The notes beneath the pieces were generated by a model, which made no database searches, was not told the origin of the DNA, and was given only the letters and a program-made list of their open reading frames with translations. A program made the translations under genes and the position numbers. A DNA stretch of 64,000 nucleotides from Hysterangium stoloniferum (taxonomy: Eukaryota > Basidiomycota > Agaricomycetes > Hysterangiales > Hysterangiaceae), in contig WHVD01000014.1 in assembly GCA_015178975.1 (NCBI GenBank), forward strand, positions 434,001 through 498,000, read 5' to 3'. Below, one piece after another: positions 1 to 12,263 of the stretch. Positions within the stretch are counted from its first letter, which is position 1. The number at the start of each line of letters is the position of its first letter.

Positions 1-1525
1 CACAGTTTCTTGAAATTGTGAAAGGGATAACATTGAGGTTCGCTATTGAATATGGGGAGTTTAGAAGGTAAGATCCGGAACTTCAGTGGCCTATTGGATC
101 TCAGAATAGTTCCATCAACCCCACGGTGCCCGTGTGAAAGACAAGGTAGAATCGACCCGACAATTTCCACCTGCTAAATTCCCGTGTCGTAAGAATGAGT
201 CTAAAACAAACTGTAAGGAATTTAAATAATGTTGTCAGATAACAAAAGCTGTGACAAAGAAAGAAAAAAATGATCTGAGGGGATCAGGGTCGTGGCATGC
301 TCATCACACGTATCACATGTCCACATTGCTTTCCCAAGGCAAAAAAAAAGTATTATAGAACTAATTGTTGCCTCGGTCGGCTTTGGAAAGGACAGCCTGA
401 GTGGCGAGCTTAACTGGTGGCAGCTGGTACCAGAGCCGTGAATTGGGAGCGAAGCCGTTGCCTATCGGTCAGCTTACAGCTGGTCATTAGCTTTACTTAT
501 TAGGACGTACACAGCTTATAGCGATACGATCAAATCTTATGGAAGGAATTTTTACCCTTGGTTGAAGATTCAAGAAGTGCAATAGAAAGAATGTAGGCCA
601 TTGCCACTTTAGGCGAGTCTGTGGACTCAATGACAAGTGCAATATCCACTGAACCACCTTGGGATTCAGACCCACAACTTGAGTACTACGGATGGCCGAG
701 TCGATAAAGATCTGTACATAAAATTGGACTTGCGACGCTCGACTGGATACTATGAAAGGTGTGCACAAGTAGTGTGCACCTGCCAATGCGTAACCAGAGC
801 GTGGATTTTATCGATTCGAATCCGGCCATCTATGTGTGTATAGTCGTTATCGCTTAAATCTGGCAGTCAATCGACGTTACTGGGACTAATCACCCTAGTT
901 TCGAGGGGAAAGGGAAAGTTGTGTTGTGGACAAGAGGAGACCTATGCTGTCATGGCAGGAGAAACGTAAAACCATTTATTCAAAGGACTTATTACTACAC
1001 TGAACCTATTCGCCGCCTATGTAATATGCAAAGAATCAATTCTTTGTAGTTTGTACAACACCCATAGTCAGTTCATCCCTACAGCGCTGGTGTAAGGTAG
1101 TTTTTCTTTAGAGGTTCAAACGAGCGTGTACAAGGTGCCACTGGGACACTATATACAAGTAGCTTATCGCGCGCGCATTTACCCCATCCATCTGCCTCCT
1201 ACGATTCGGATTAACAGAGTCAAAACGGAATTATACTATTTATATCACCTTTTGTTGCCTGATATTATGGTGAACTTCGTAAACTAATTTCAACAATACT
1301 AGCTATATTGGTAATGCTTGTACCACTAGTGATACCATCGGCTTAAGATGTTTGCGAATGACCGAGGCCGCCTCCATGAGTTTCTGACCGTGCCTATAAA
1401 ACTTAGGGGTTAGGTGTGACGCGTTGGCAATATGTGACTCCAGCGTCAACTGTTCATTGTTAGCGGTGATCGCTCTTGGGCGGTTTGTTGGTTCTGTTCT
1501 TAATCTATAGACATACCATTATATC
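1..1525. other. Stretch without a recognised gene
   Basis: Only short unrelated open frames are visible and none has a recognisable domain or a chain of plausible exons. The last few hundred bases are presumably the promoter and 5' leader of the nicotinamide riboside kinase gene that starts at 1526. I see no RNA gene or convincing repeat. Confidence 0.5.
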
Positions 1526-2578
1526 ATGGATAGAGGCGAGAACAATCGGGTTAAAGTTATTACTATTGCAGTCGGGTGAGTGCAATTAACACCCCGAATA
1601 GATTCCGAATTTCCGCTCACTTTTATGTTAGAGGGGCCACTTGTTCAGGGAAGACGACGCTGGCTAAGCATTTGAGAAGTTGTCTTAGTAACAGCGTTAT
1701 TATACACCAAGATGTCGGCACAAATTCTTTGATTCACTGCATTAGATACTGAACCCACCATTCTTCATTTTTTTCACTAGGACTTCGCGCCGGTTGGTTT
1801 TCTTGTGTGACATTTATTCGCTCATCATAATCCTTTCTATAAGCCTCAAGAATTAGTCCCTTTTCACCCGGAATACAATGTTCAAGACTGGGACGATGCG
1901 CCTGGTGCCATACAATGGCCGAGTCTCGCCGCATTCCTTCAAGAGGTCAAACGTACAGGCGTTATACCACAGTCTCACAAATCGCACGACCATTTGAATG
2001 AAAATAAGCTGGTACCCGTCGAAGATGATGTAATAAAGCGGTGGAGGAAACAAAGCGAGCAGTTGTCACGTGAACATTTGGAGAAATATGGCGAAAAAAT
2101 AGTATGGGCCATCGTCGATGGATTTTTGATGTACTGGGATCAAGTGAACACTAATATCCCACTTTCAAAGCCCTTGATATATTCACACATTGTGAACAGG
2201 CAGTGATAGATCAGCTTGACATTCGCATTCTGTTACGAACGCCGCACGATGTATTGAAAAAGCGACGACACGAGCGGCACGGTTATCATACCGCAGGTAA
2301 GTCTTGATTTCCCCTTATATTTTCTCCATCTAACCTTTCAAGTCCAAACCGATCCAGAGGGAGCGCTCTGGCGTGATCCACCCAACTATTGGGAACAAAT
2401 CGTTTACCCTGCTTATGTTCGAGCTCACAGACATTTATTTGAAGGAGGTAATGTGGAAGATGGGAAATTAAATGATAAAGTTCCTGGTATACTTCTTTTT
2501 GATGGCTCACAGGTGAGTATGCAGGAGATGCTGGACAAAGCGATGGAAAAGGTCATAAGGACAAGTAATGAGGTTTAA
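1526..2578 (+). CDS. NRK1: Nicotinamide riboside kinase (NRK), 6 exons
   Basis: Predicted to phosphorylate nicotinamide riboside to NMN in the NAD salvage pathway, in the cytosol. Exons 1526-1575, 1632-1713, 1781-1792, 1844-2143, 2200-2296 and 2343-2578 sum to 777 nt, giving 258 residues. The N-terminus carries a Walker A loop (GATCSGKTT, residues 18-26). It is followed by an HQDDF-type segment, a DWD segment (VQDWDDAP) and a VDGF strand before the C-terminal lid-like region (RTPHDVLKKRRHERHG). This order is typical of fungal NRKs. Exon 3 is only 12 nt and encodes DFAP; reading past it meets a stop, so the short exon is needed. All introns are GT-AG. Length and motifs suggest an intact gene. 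A uridine-kinase-like P-loop enzyme is the main alternative. Confidence 0.82.
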
Positions 2579-4840
2579 TTGGATTCAGTTTACAAATACA
2601 TCAGATGACCATTGTGTTAGGCACGATCAGGACCTGAGCAGCCGGCATCGGGATGAATAACAAGTTTCCCACGAAGACGCTAAACAAAACGGAGTCTGTG
2701 ATAAGCCTGAGTAAGTGGGTGGATGATTGGATACGATCGTGCCGTATGTTATTTCTATGAGATGGCACAACTATTAATAATCGATGATCAAGGCATACGC
2801 TTTGTAAGAGCACTTCGCGCTTGAAATCAATCCATGAGGGTCTTGCGTGAAAGCTCGCTGAGCCACAGGGGTGCAATTAATTACTACTACCTTTCCTTAA
2901 GTTGTTTCCAAACAAGAGACACATTGTCTCGATAAGTCTATGATAAAAAAATGACGAGAAGTGTCATTGTTGCGACGAGGTTTACTTTTCAATGAGATTA
3001 TACTTTCCTCTTTATATACAATTTGTTGTTGAAAAGAAATGTTTTAATTTCACTTATAGCGATAATTGATAACAACCTGATGGTCATTGAACATCGAAGC
3101 AAAGTGGACCAATGCATATAATATGAAGAGAAGTCCACAGAGGAGGGGAGGAGAAAAACCACTGCCGGGTGCAGTCTAATCGACCGAGAGAGCTCTTTGT
3201 TGGGGTGAACCTATTCTCTCTCCATCCTTGCAGGCTTGTCTTGTGACCTCCGAACACATGAGGCATGGGGGATAGTCAAACCAATGTCTCCTGTATTATT
3301 CCAATTCATTAGAGGGCTTTACAAGCGGATGGAGTGTATGTAAAGACTTCCTTACGGGGGGGCACGACAGCGACTCCGCTCCCGCTGGCAGACGCGTATG
3401 TAATCCTTTTTCAACGGAAACACTGAGAGAGGCGATGCAGAAGATGAGGTATGGCGTAAGGATGAAAGGAGCTCGAGCGAGTCGAAGACCTGTTGATAGG
3501 GATTTGGTGAGGGACAGGTTGGCTCGAGAATAAATGACACCCGGCTCAATCTATACAAACGTGAGTGAGCCAACGGATGTCGTAGAGCTCGCGCGGGAAG
3601 GACACTCGCCATGGAAGACTATATCAGCCTAAAAAAAAAGGGTCAAGCAAGGAAGCCTTGGAATCGCCATTACATATACATACCTTCGACCTCGGCGAAA
3701 ATGAGCGGCGAGAGGGCTGCATATCCAACGCCACGCCACTTGTAATGATGGCAACGTAGAAATGCGAAGAAGCTGTTGAGGGATTCGACTAGTAGCCTTA
3801 CATAACATAGGGCACATTCGCCTTATTATGGGTCCCTTTGCAAGAGATGTCGATGTATGAGCATATGTCAGAGCGATGAATCCGGGGGATTGCTACTCAC
3901 TCCAAAAATAGTAATTGGGGTCAGCCGACTGAATGGTGATAGAGACTTCGTCGAAGCAACAAAACGGACTTCTTTGTCAGCCAGGTCCCTGGAATCGATG
4001 GCGCAAGAATTGATTTAAGGTGAGTCAAAAGAAACTTCCAGCTGAGGCTTAGAATTACTTTCACTGAGTTTGAAAGGGGAATTTATTTTCCTTTTCAACC
4101 GTTAAATGCCCATATATATAGAATCACTTTTGATAGAACTTCCGTAACTCAACTTTCAATCTCATGAAAGATGATGTAATATAACCGTGACTATTTATTG
4201 AGACGGAGCCTTTTTTTTTCTGTGGCGAAGGAGCAACGGTGTTGAAATTTCTATTATATCTTCTAATCTGTTGCCTACGTTGGAAGTTTGGAACAATTTA
4301 ACTGGCCCAACATGTGCAATTGTTGAATTTTTGAGTTGCGGCCGATATAGTGCGTGAGAGACCGGTTGATCAGCCACGATATTACCAGTAGTTATGTACT
4401 ACTCTCCTTACGCGTTTGCAACGAGTTCCCGTGTACCCAACTCAAGCTAAACGTGCAGTGTCTTGCAAAATTCAACAAATGTCAAGAAATAGAACATAGC
4501 TTCAAAATTAATTTTGAGTGGTCCTAAAGGTCTGGATGCTAGTTCTTATTCGCGGAGATATTCTCTAAAAGAACAAACCGCCTCTCTCGGCTTTGGGAGT
4601 CCTTCTGCAAATTGATTGGGTGTATAAAACTATGTTGATGTATCTTGATTAATTCGAAACAGGAGTATACATATACACATGATTAAATATAAATTCGATG
4701 TAGGAAAGGTTTCTGTACCTTAACCGAAAATTGAAATTCTGAAGTGAAATTACTGGGATCTTACTAAGCAGCGATTTTGTTGTGTGACACGGCGCCTCCT
4801 GCAAGCTGCTGGAGGCTGATTTTTCGAGAATCCGATAGTC
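2579..4840. other. Intergenic stretch, no gene recognised
   Basis: Several short frames occur on both strands (for example 3352-3612 minus and 4195-4377 minus). None shows a domain, signal peptide or consistent intron structure, so I do not call them. The bases just before 4841 are presumably the promoter of the Tcd-like gene. Confidence 0.5.
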
Positions 4841-6527
4841 ATGGCGTCGCATGATAGCCAGCGCTGGAAGATGTTATATACAGCCGTCGCGGCGTCATTC
4901 GTTACATTCTCCGCGATGACTGCGTATCAAGCCATGTCACGGCGTCGAAAACGGCGCGAGCTAGACCGTGAAGTGATCAGGTCAACAGCACGAGCGGACA
5001 ATTTGCATCACGTCCCAATGCCCGACGCACACTGGGGAAGAGACAGCGCCACTTTTGTCCCCGTAAAATTGCCAGAAGCGTACGACGAGGGGCTTATTCG
5101 GGAACAGCTGGCGCGAAACTATGCGTTCTTTGGGGACGACGCGATGGCACGCGTGCGGCGCAGCCGTGTCGTGGTCGTGGGCTGTGGGGGGGTGGGGTCC
5201 TATGCTGCGATGATGCTGGCCCGTTCTGGAGTGTCGAAGATCCGGCTTGTCGATTTTGACTATGTGACGCTCTCGTCATTGAATCGGCACGCGACCGCGT
5301 TGTTGGCGGATGTGGGCACACCGAAGGTGAATTGCGTGCGGCGGACGATTGGCGAGTTTGCGAGATGGGTGGAGGTCGATGCTAGGATTGATATTTGGCG
5401 GAAGGATGAAGGAGGTGCCCAATTGTTGGAAGGGGCAGATTGGGTGGTTGGTAAGTGTCGCTCGAGTTCCTGCGTTGGCAAAACTTACTACGTGGTAGAT
5501 GCCATTGATAACATTGCAACGAAGGTTGATTTATTGAAGTATTGTTACGATAATAAAATAAAGGTGCGTTAGCAAGCAACGCTTTACATGCTTTGCGTGA
5601 ACACCTCTGACAGGTGTTTTCCGCTATGGGTGCTGGCGCAAAATCTGACCCTACTCATGTACAAATAAGGCAAGTCATCAAAATGTCTATTGGAGAATAA
5701 TCTCTCATTTTTCATCAACTGTGCTTAGCGATATCTCATATACCCTATATGACCCTCTCGCACGTTCTGTTCGCCGAAGATTACGGGCTCTCGGAGTGTC
5801 GTCTGGCATACCAGTTGTATACTCCACCGAAACTCCCAGCGACGTAAAGCTTCTCCCACTCTCCGAAGAAGAATTTAAAAAGGGAAAGGTGAACGAGCTG
5901 GGTGTGTTTGATGATTTCCGTGTCAGGATTTTACCTGTGATTGGTATGAACAGAGATGGGGTAAATCCTGCGTTCCATTTGGTTAACTTCTGCCCTAGGC
6001 CCGTTACCGTCGATTTTCGGACTACACATCGCTACATATATCCTATGCGATCTAGCTGGAAAGCCCATCTTAAATCCCTTACCCGTCAAGAATCGGTATA
6101 AGACTTATGACCGCCTACTGCGTGACCTCACTGCGAACGAGGCAAAGCTTACCGGAAAGAATGGCTTTCAATCGTAGGTCTGCCACTATCAGGCATCCAC
6201 GACAGACTTGACGTACTCTTATTCAGGAAACTACCGCTGGACGAAGACGAGATTGCCTTCATCTACGAAGACCTCCACCGCGGTGGCCGTTCAATACTTC
6301 CACCACATAGTGTCCCCACACGGTCGACGCTCACACGGTGGGACTTCCGAGAGCCGCTAAGTCTGGAAAATTGTGTCGTTATGGAATTGAAGGATGCGGA
6401 GAAGCATTGGGGAGCGATGAGGGAGGGGAACATGGATCCAGAGGTTTTATGGGGTGGGGAGGTCGCGAGGGAAATTCAGAAGAGGAGAGCCGAGGCGCGA
6501 GAATGGCGAGAGTGGGTTATGCAGTGA
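4841..6527 (+). CDS. TCD1/TCD2: tRNA threonylcarbamoyladenosine dehydratase (Tcd/TcdA family), 6 exons
   Basis: ThiF/E1-like enzyme predicted to use ATP to cyclise t6A37 of tRNA to ct6A. Exons 4841-5450, 5499-5563, 5614-5669, 5729-5943, 5999-6173 and 6227-6527 sum to 1422 nt (473 residues). A hydrophobic helix at about residues 11-32, followed by a very basic stretch, fits anchoring in the mitochondrial outer membrane as described for the yeast Tcd proteins. The nucleotide-binding GCGGVGS is at residues 114-120, followed by DFDYVTLSSLNRH and then DAIDN, all E1/TcdA landmarks. The intron at 5670-5728 begins with GC (gcaagt) and is supported because splicing there restores the frame and the family sequence. 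The C-terminus ends in a charged Glu/Arg-rich helix. No break is visible. Confidence 0.9.
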
Positions 6528-7845
6528 TGATTAAAAATCCAACCCATCGATGTGCTGCGCAACAGCCTTTGTCGAGTGGTTTTGGTTCTGAGATCGACTG
6601 CATCCAATACGTCAATTCTTGCAAGATCTCATTGATATCGTTGTTTGTATTGGAATATTAGGGACTGCCCGAGCAGACACGAATATACGGTATGATACAA
6701 AAAAAGCATGTAGCTTTCACCACTATCTAGAAGATCCATCATCGCCCATTAAAGGACATAGCGCTGCTAGCGAAAGCGAAGCTAACTTCTTCTCAGCCTT
6801 GGTAAATAATGACTCTCTCGCCCTAGAGGGTTTGGGGCAAGAGAGGGATAAGGACCAGGCGGTTGATGAGAAGAAGAAAGGCGCTCAGAGAGGGCAAAAA
6901 CTTATGTAGGGGACGGAGTTTCAACCTTTGGACTGCCGTCGTGCCGAGAGTGGTTGATCTAATGTAATGTACGTTTTGCACTTTCTATTTGCAATGGCAT
7001 GCTAAATCTGTTATAGCTTTGAAATTGAATTGAGTTTTTGACCGAATTCATTGCTCTCCAGGGAGGCGTTGCTATTATAGCAGTATGAGTCTCCGGGACT
7101 CAACTTCGTAGACAGCAAGGGACGACATGCAATTTAGCGGTGTAATAATGCCCCAGTTCGGTCTGATTTGATTAAGGCATGTTGAGCGGCCGATATAGAT
7201 GCCAGTTAACCGCTCTAGCATCTGCCCGAGTCAGCTTACAGTCGAGCACACATCATCCCATCGATTTATTCAGACCTTTGTGCGTCCCAAGCAGCGCCCT
7301 CGAGGAAAGGTGGTCTCAGACATTGTTTCTGAGGCTATCGGTGGTGCAACGCAAAGCGATATTCCATCTGTAACCATTCAAGGATAGTTGTTGGTTTTAG
7401 TAGTAGATGCGAGCGAGCAGAAACCTCAGGTGCTGCCCAAGAACACCGGCACACTTGGATATCTAAAGTATGTAATCCACGCATTCCTATAAGGCATTGT
7501 AGAGGTCTAATAAAATGTATGTTATTCTTGACTTTATTCCAAGCTAAAGATTTGATCTCAATAATTCTCATATTATTTTCACATTATTCACTACACGGCT
7601 CTTCCTGCGTGTAACTGACACCATCACACTTCCCTTACTAAAATCCGCGCATGTTAGTCTTGCAGCCTTCTATCCACATCATGTGAGGACATCGGAACTC
7701 TCTGTGACAATCCGTGACATCTCAGCATCACGTAAATTTGTGCTCCTGATGACATCACTGTCGTCATTCTCAGATATGGCAAAGAAAAACGGCGGAGATG
7801 CTTCTTTCCTTCCCATAACACTCATCATTATTCCTATCCTTCACC
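6528..7845. other. Intergenic stretch, no gene recognised
   Basis: Contains short frames at 6619-6909 (charged, low complexity at its end) and two overlapping frames near 7179-7387. No domain is recognisable and no coding role is supported. The 3' end probably holds the promoter of the LEA-like gene at 7846. Confidence 0.45.
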
Positions 7846-8563
7846 ATGCACCGAGTACCAGCCACCCGTATCACGACTCGTCTTGGTGCCCATGCGTCGC
7901 CAGCGCAGGTGAAGTGCTCAGCTCGATTCGAGAGATGAGTTGTTTACCGATGTGTTTCATGCAGCGCCGCACAGTAACTGGGAACGGAGGAAAGAAGGAA
8001 AAAATGGCCGCAGCTGGCGGAAACATGGCACTGCTCATCGGGGGGGTTGCCCTGCTCGCTGGGATTGCATACTATGTGACTAGCACAGGCGAAAAGCCCC
8101 GGGGGTCCGCAGCGGAGAATCTGAAGAGAGACATGCGCGACGCTCGCGATGTAACGAAGGCACGCGCCGAAGAAACCGCCCGCAAGGTAGAATCCTGGGA
8201 ACACGAGGCAAAGGTACGTCTTTCTGCGCGCGCGGGAACGTCCCTGCATGTTGTGCTCACAGCTGCTTTCGACAGGCCAAAGCCGAGGAGGACGCCCGGC
8301 GTGCGCGAACATCCGGCGAATCGCTCATCGATAAGACGAAAAATGCCGCACACGACATGAAGGTGTCCGCAGAAGAACGCATGGCACATGCCCGCGAGTC
8401 CATCAGCGCTACGGCGGAGGAAACTAAAAGGGAAAAAGAGCGGGAGGAACAGCGGGCGAAGGAGGCGACCGCTGGCTGGTTCTCGTGGGGCAAGGGCAAA
8501 GCCGAAGAAACTAAGGAGGATGCTGCAAAAAGCGTGGTGAGAGAGGCGGATAAGCGTGCTTAA
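7846..8563 (+). CDS. Small LEA-like single-pass membrane protein, probably mitochondrial
   Basis: Exons 7846-7908, 7965-8213 and 8276-8563 sum to 600 nt (199 residues). The N-terminus is basic and hydroxylated (MHRVPATRITTRLGAHAS), as in a mitochondrial presequence. It is followed by one hydrophobic helix (MALLIGGVALLAGIAYYV) and then about 130 residues of charged Ala/Glu/Lys/Arg-rich helix with 11-mer-like periodicity, resembling late-embryogenesis-abundant or apolipoprotein-like amphipathic helices. Small fungal proteins of this shape are often annotated as calcofluor-white-hypersensitive-like. The short C-terminal motif WFSWGKGKA breaks the helix. Inference: membrane-anchored stress or cristae-type protein; no enzymatic motif is visible. 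The start was chosen because it gives the targeting-like leader and two in-phase GT-AG introns. Confidence 0.7.
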
Positions 8564-9331
8564 TACGAAAAATTCAATACTGTATCTGCTATATCATGCC
8601 AGCTTTTGCAACGTGTTTCTTTTCATCCATGGCTTAATTTGTATTACGTTTACAAATATCGTTGATTTCTGAACCTGGTCCTACTCCCGCTTGAGTTGGC
8701 TGAGTCGAAGCCACTCCCTGTTTGTCTGAGACCCTTCAAGAAAAGTTAAAAAATTTAACTGGCTTAGAAATTGGAAACATTGGAGTGAATATGCATCAGT
8801 TGTAGCATGAAAATCTATGGAAAGAGGACAGAACAGAACTACCGGAACATGGCCCGGATCCAAAAAGTCGGAAGCGAGGGTTGATCATTGTGATAAACCC
8901 TCAGACTTTTTAACCGACCTGGACTCGGTTAAGGGCAAAAAACAACCCCACAGAATTTCAAACGATAAGATCTCAGCTGGTCAAATAGGAGATGGAGCGG
9001 CAATGCTGGAATCATCCTAATGAATGCTCCTCAAAATAAATAAACACACAAGGAGCGTTGTCAGTGGTGACTACTGGCAAGCCGCAGTTCCACGGCGCGC
9101 ACCCCGAAACGATCAAGCCGACTGAAAGGGCTGATAATACAAAATGATTATGCCAAGCGCCGGTTCACCATCTGTGGAAAGGTTTGTTTGTGGTCCTCAC
9201 GCTTTTCCACTGTGGTCAGTCCCCTTGAAGAACCTTGAAAGTTAATTATTCACAAATTTCGATCTACATCCATATTACGGGACTGATTTGGTCAATAAAT
9301 TTATAGCAGATACGAGGAACTGTGATTATAC
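8564..9331. other. Intergenic stretch, no gene recognised
   Basis: One frame of 67 codons (8817-9020) has no recognisable feature. The stretch ends at the left LTR-like copy of the family-C element. Confidence 0.5.
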
Positions 9332-9480
9332 TGTAAGGGTTCAGCTCCAGAAAGAGTAGCTTATCCCTCAGTGAGCAAAAGGGCACGAAATGAGGAGGAC
9401 TAGGTTCCTATTCGAAAGAGACTAAGGTAACCATGCGAGGGATCTACCTATTTATGATAATAACGGTGGAGCGTTTAGCG
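9332..9480 (-). repeat. Left LTR-like copy, family C
   Basis: Shares most of its ~149 bases with 12264-12421 in the same orientation, with small indels (the right copy has an extra run before AAAAGGG) and point changes. Its outer end is more diverged than its inner end. Confidence 0.6.
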
Positions 9481-9584
9481 TAGGCCTAGATTGCTGCTGT
9501 GTCTCGATAATTTGTTGGTGAGCCCTATCAAACTCTTCCCTTCGTTACACCCAAGCTATCTGCACCCCCTTTAGAACGCTATCG

Positions 9585-10066
9585 CGTACGGTGGAGAATA
9601 ACGCTACGCGATATGCAAGAGCGTCAGCTTATAACAGATTGTGTGGGATGGGGCGCACAACTATATCAAAGAAAAGTGATTGGATAACGCATTAAAAAAA
9701 AATCCAGACAACACTTCATGGAAGCGACTTATTAAGACTGCAACACGATTTGAAGCTGTTCAAGAGTTCCGTCAGGCAGAAAAGGGGCGACTTGCAAGTC
9801 AGATGGCAAGAAAGGCTGACGGTATGAGATACAATCTTTGTCTTTCCACATCTTCTGGATCGGGTGAAACAGGAACCACCACTAAAGTACAGCGCTCTAA
9901 ATTGAGTCGAACAGAGATGAACCACCTCCGGGCAGAGGAGCGATGTTTCACATGTAAGCGAGAGGGTCATGAAGCGCGAAATTGTCCTCAAGAGGAAGGT
10001 CGTTCCTGCTCCAAAATGGGTTGCCAATGTGTCAGCTGGGTCTGTTAGAGTGAAACGACTCACCAA
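9585..10066 (+). pseudogene. gag fragment with zinc knuckle (family C, inverted copy)
   Basis: Encodes the C-terminal part of a Ty3-type gag: a helical segment around KRLIKTATRFEAVQEFR and, at about 9944-9985, a CX2CX4HX4C zinc knuckle (CFTCKREGHEARNC) that would bind the genomic RNA. The frame breaks just after the knuckle; the next recognisable residues are in another frame from about 10000 on. It duplicates, in opposite orientation, the end of the minus-strand gag relic at 10310-10530. Confidence 0.7.
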
Positions 10067-10286
10067 ATTGGAGAAAAAGAAGGAGCAGGTTGATATACCT
10101 CTTCGAATGGCCTCATTCGTGCTAAGAAATGAGGAGGCCCAACAGGAATATAATACTTCACATGATCGAATCTACGCAGCCCTGGCTGCAGAAATCAATT
10201 ACGGAATACTTTGGGCCAGACACAGCCATAGCTGAGGGGCATAATCCACTGACACGATTTGAGGTTACCTATTCACTTTTAGAATT

Positions 10287-10339
10287 TTTGAAGCCGCTCA
10301 AGAGTTCCGTCAGTGACGGAACTCTTGAGCGGCTTCAAA
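10287..10339. repeat. Perfect palindrome, 26 bp arms around one base
   Basis: Bases 10287-10312 and 10314-10339 are exact reverse complements around a single G at 10313. The arms are gag sequence (the ATRFEAAQEFR region), so this is the junction where two oppositely oriented gag pieces meet head to head. The arms extend, with mismatches, into the longer inverted duplication 9585-9778 versus 10310-10512. Confidence 0.95.
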
Positions 10340-12192
10340 TCGTGTTGCAGTCTTAATAAGTCGCTTCCATGGATTGTTGTCTGGATTTAATGCGTTATCC
10401 AACCACTTTTCTTTGGTACAATTGTGTGCCTCATCCCACACAATCTGTTTTAAACTGACGCTCTTGCATATCAGGGAAACGCGTAGCGTTATTCTCCACG
10501 TCTCGTGCAAAATCACGAAAACACTTTCCACCCTGCCTGGATGAGGTCAATCATTTCCGCAACCTCAGCTTATAATCCGCTGGAAAGCAGTAATAAAAAA
10601 TTCCATCATAAATGGCTTTGAGTGCCCACCTTTTCCGGCGTAAGGCCACATGTTTCATATAGGACGAGCTAGCCTTGCCATCTAGGAGGTAAATGATTAG
10701 CTTAACGGCCCATTTACGATCTAACCCATTAATTTCTGCCCAGAGATCATATGCGTAGACAAAGGCGTCTGGGATGTCAATATCAGCTATGCCATTATAT
10801 ATCACAGCTTGCTTTGTCTTGAGTCCAGCTAATAGTTTTTTTTTAGTCCGCTTGGCATCAGCCTTTGACCGTTTGCGCTTTTCATATTCGTTTAGAGCTG
10901 GGTGAGTTTTTTCTTTCTAGTCTTCCTCCGCTCTGTGTCTGAAAGAACTTCCGGTAGCATCTTCTGACCCAGACCTTGAATCAGTTGAAGTACTACTCGC
11001 TGAATCGTCCGATCCATCACTACTGGATGGGCTGCTTGAATCGGATGGTGGTCCGAACTCTCCTTGCCCTCCTACTGCAAAGGACCCGCCCTCGGGCACT
11101 TGCGAGGGTTCTCTCACATATCGGCTAGTCACCTTCTTGGGACTGTGGATCTCTCGGAGGCTTGCTACTTTGCCTCTCACTCCTGGCCATACGGTGTGGA
11201 CGTGAAGCCGTTTTACACAGGTCCCCCCCATGGGATTCTCGCCCTCCATTCTCGCCTTCCCCTTAGTGGACAGTGATAACCCTTCTGGTCTAAATCCATC
11301 AGCGCTTGCAGGCTCAAGTACGGTGGACGTAGCCTTGGTGGCCGTGGTTTCATTGTCATTTACCTCAATGACAATAGCGCTTAGGTTTACTGACGGCTTA
11401 GGTCTAGCTGCTAAACTTCCTGACCCTTTAATCCCCCATGGGCTCAACGTGTCAGCTAGGGTCCATGTCCTGGGCAGCGGCCCCAATGGATCCTCATGGG
11501 AATTGGAACTATCTGCCCATCTAAACACTCTAGCTGGGCTGCATTCTAGAACCGTCATCTCGGCCGTCTCCTCCCTACTTTCTTCTTCGTTACAACCACC
11601 TCCCACCTCAAACCACTCTGGGAAAGAAGAGTGGCTGAGGACGAATGAGAGGTTTCGTGGGATTGGTACTTCGCTCGGAACGTCTTTCGCGGAGAGGGAA
11701 ATCTCTTCTGGTGCAAGAAGGCCGTACTGATGGGTCCAGTTACGGAGGGAAATCTGGGTGGTGGTCGCATACTCGTCTGAAGTGGGAAAAAAAGGGTTCT
11801 CTGCTCCACACTCTTCCACTGAGTCATTCCTCGAGGCGTCACGCATAGGGGTGCTGTCGCTTCCACTTAGAGTGGGCATCGAGGGATCAGAGGTAGTTTG
11901 TGATACCCCCTTCCATCTCGGCATCACGGTCCATCCTCCCCCCCTTCCCTGCCTGTGCAGAGTGTAGAGGTTCGGGGCCCATGGCATTCGAAGGCGAAGA
12001 AGTATTACTTACAGAGTCAAGAGCCGGATTATCCCAAGTTATCAACAGCCACCCGTCGTCGAACAATTCTCTTGCTCCAAACGGGGATCGCGCTTCGGAC
12101 TGTGCCTCAGCGAGTGATTGGTTGATTAATCTCGGACATCTTGAACAAGAATGTTTATGTTGATTTATATGTGCGTGCGCGCGTAGTAACAC
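10310..12192 (-). pseudogene. Ty3/gypsy gag relic, family C
   Basis: Translation on the minus strand gives an acidic, Ser/Pro-rich N-terminal half (about 12192 to 10917) and then a capsid-like gag core (DIPDAFVYAYDLWAEINGLD, then a DFARDVENNATRFPDMQERQ-like stretch). The core shares a frame with the preceding region across an in-frame TAG at 10917-10919. There is one frameshift near 11890 and another between 10560 and 10531. The piece stops abruptly at the palindrome at 10313, before the zinc knuckle. Role when intact: virus-like-particle capsid of a retrotransposon. No start codon could be fixed. Confidence 0.65.
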
Positions 12193-12263
12193 CTAGTGGG
12201 TGATCAGTCCACTAGTAGAAAAAATAAAATGAATGTGAAATAGGAAACAAAATACTCAAAAAG

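Noticed and set aside
640..830. Possible tRNA T-arm words (GATTCGAATCC-like)
   Set aside because: No matching acceptor, D or anticodon stems could be placed around them on either strand.
10917..11987. A 356-codon minus-strand frame as a host gene
   Set aside because: It continues in frame, past a single TAG, into a Ty3 gag core and is bounded by LTR-like repeats, so it is part of the family-C element.
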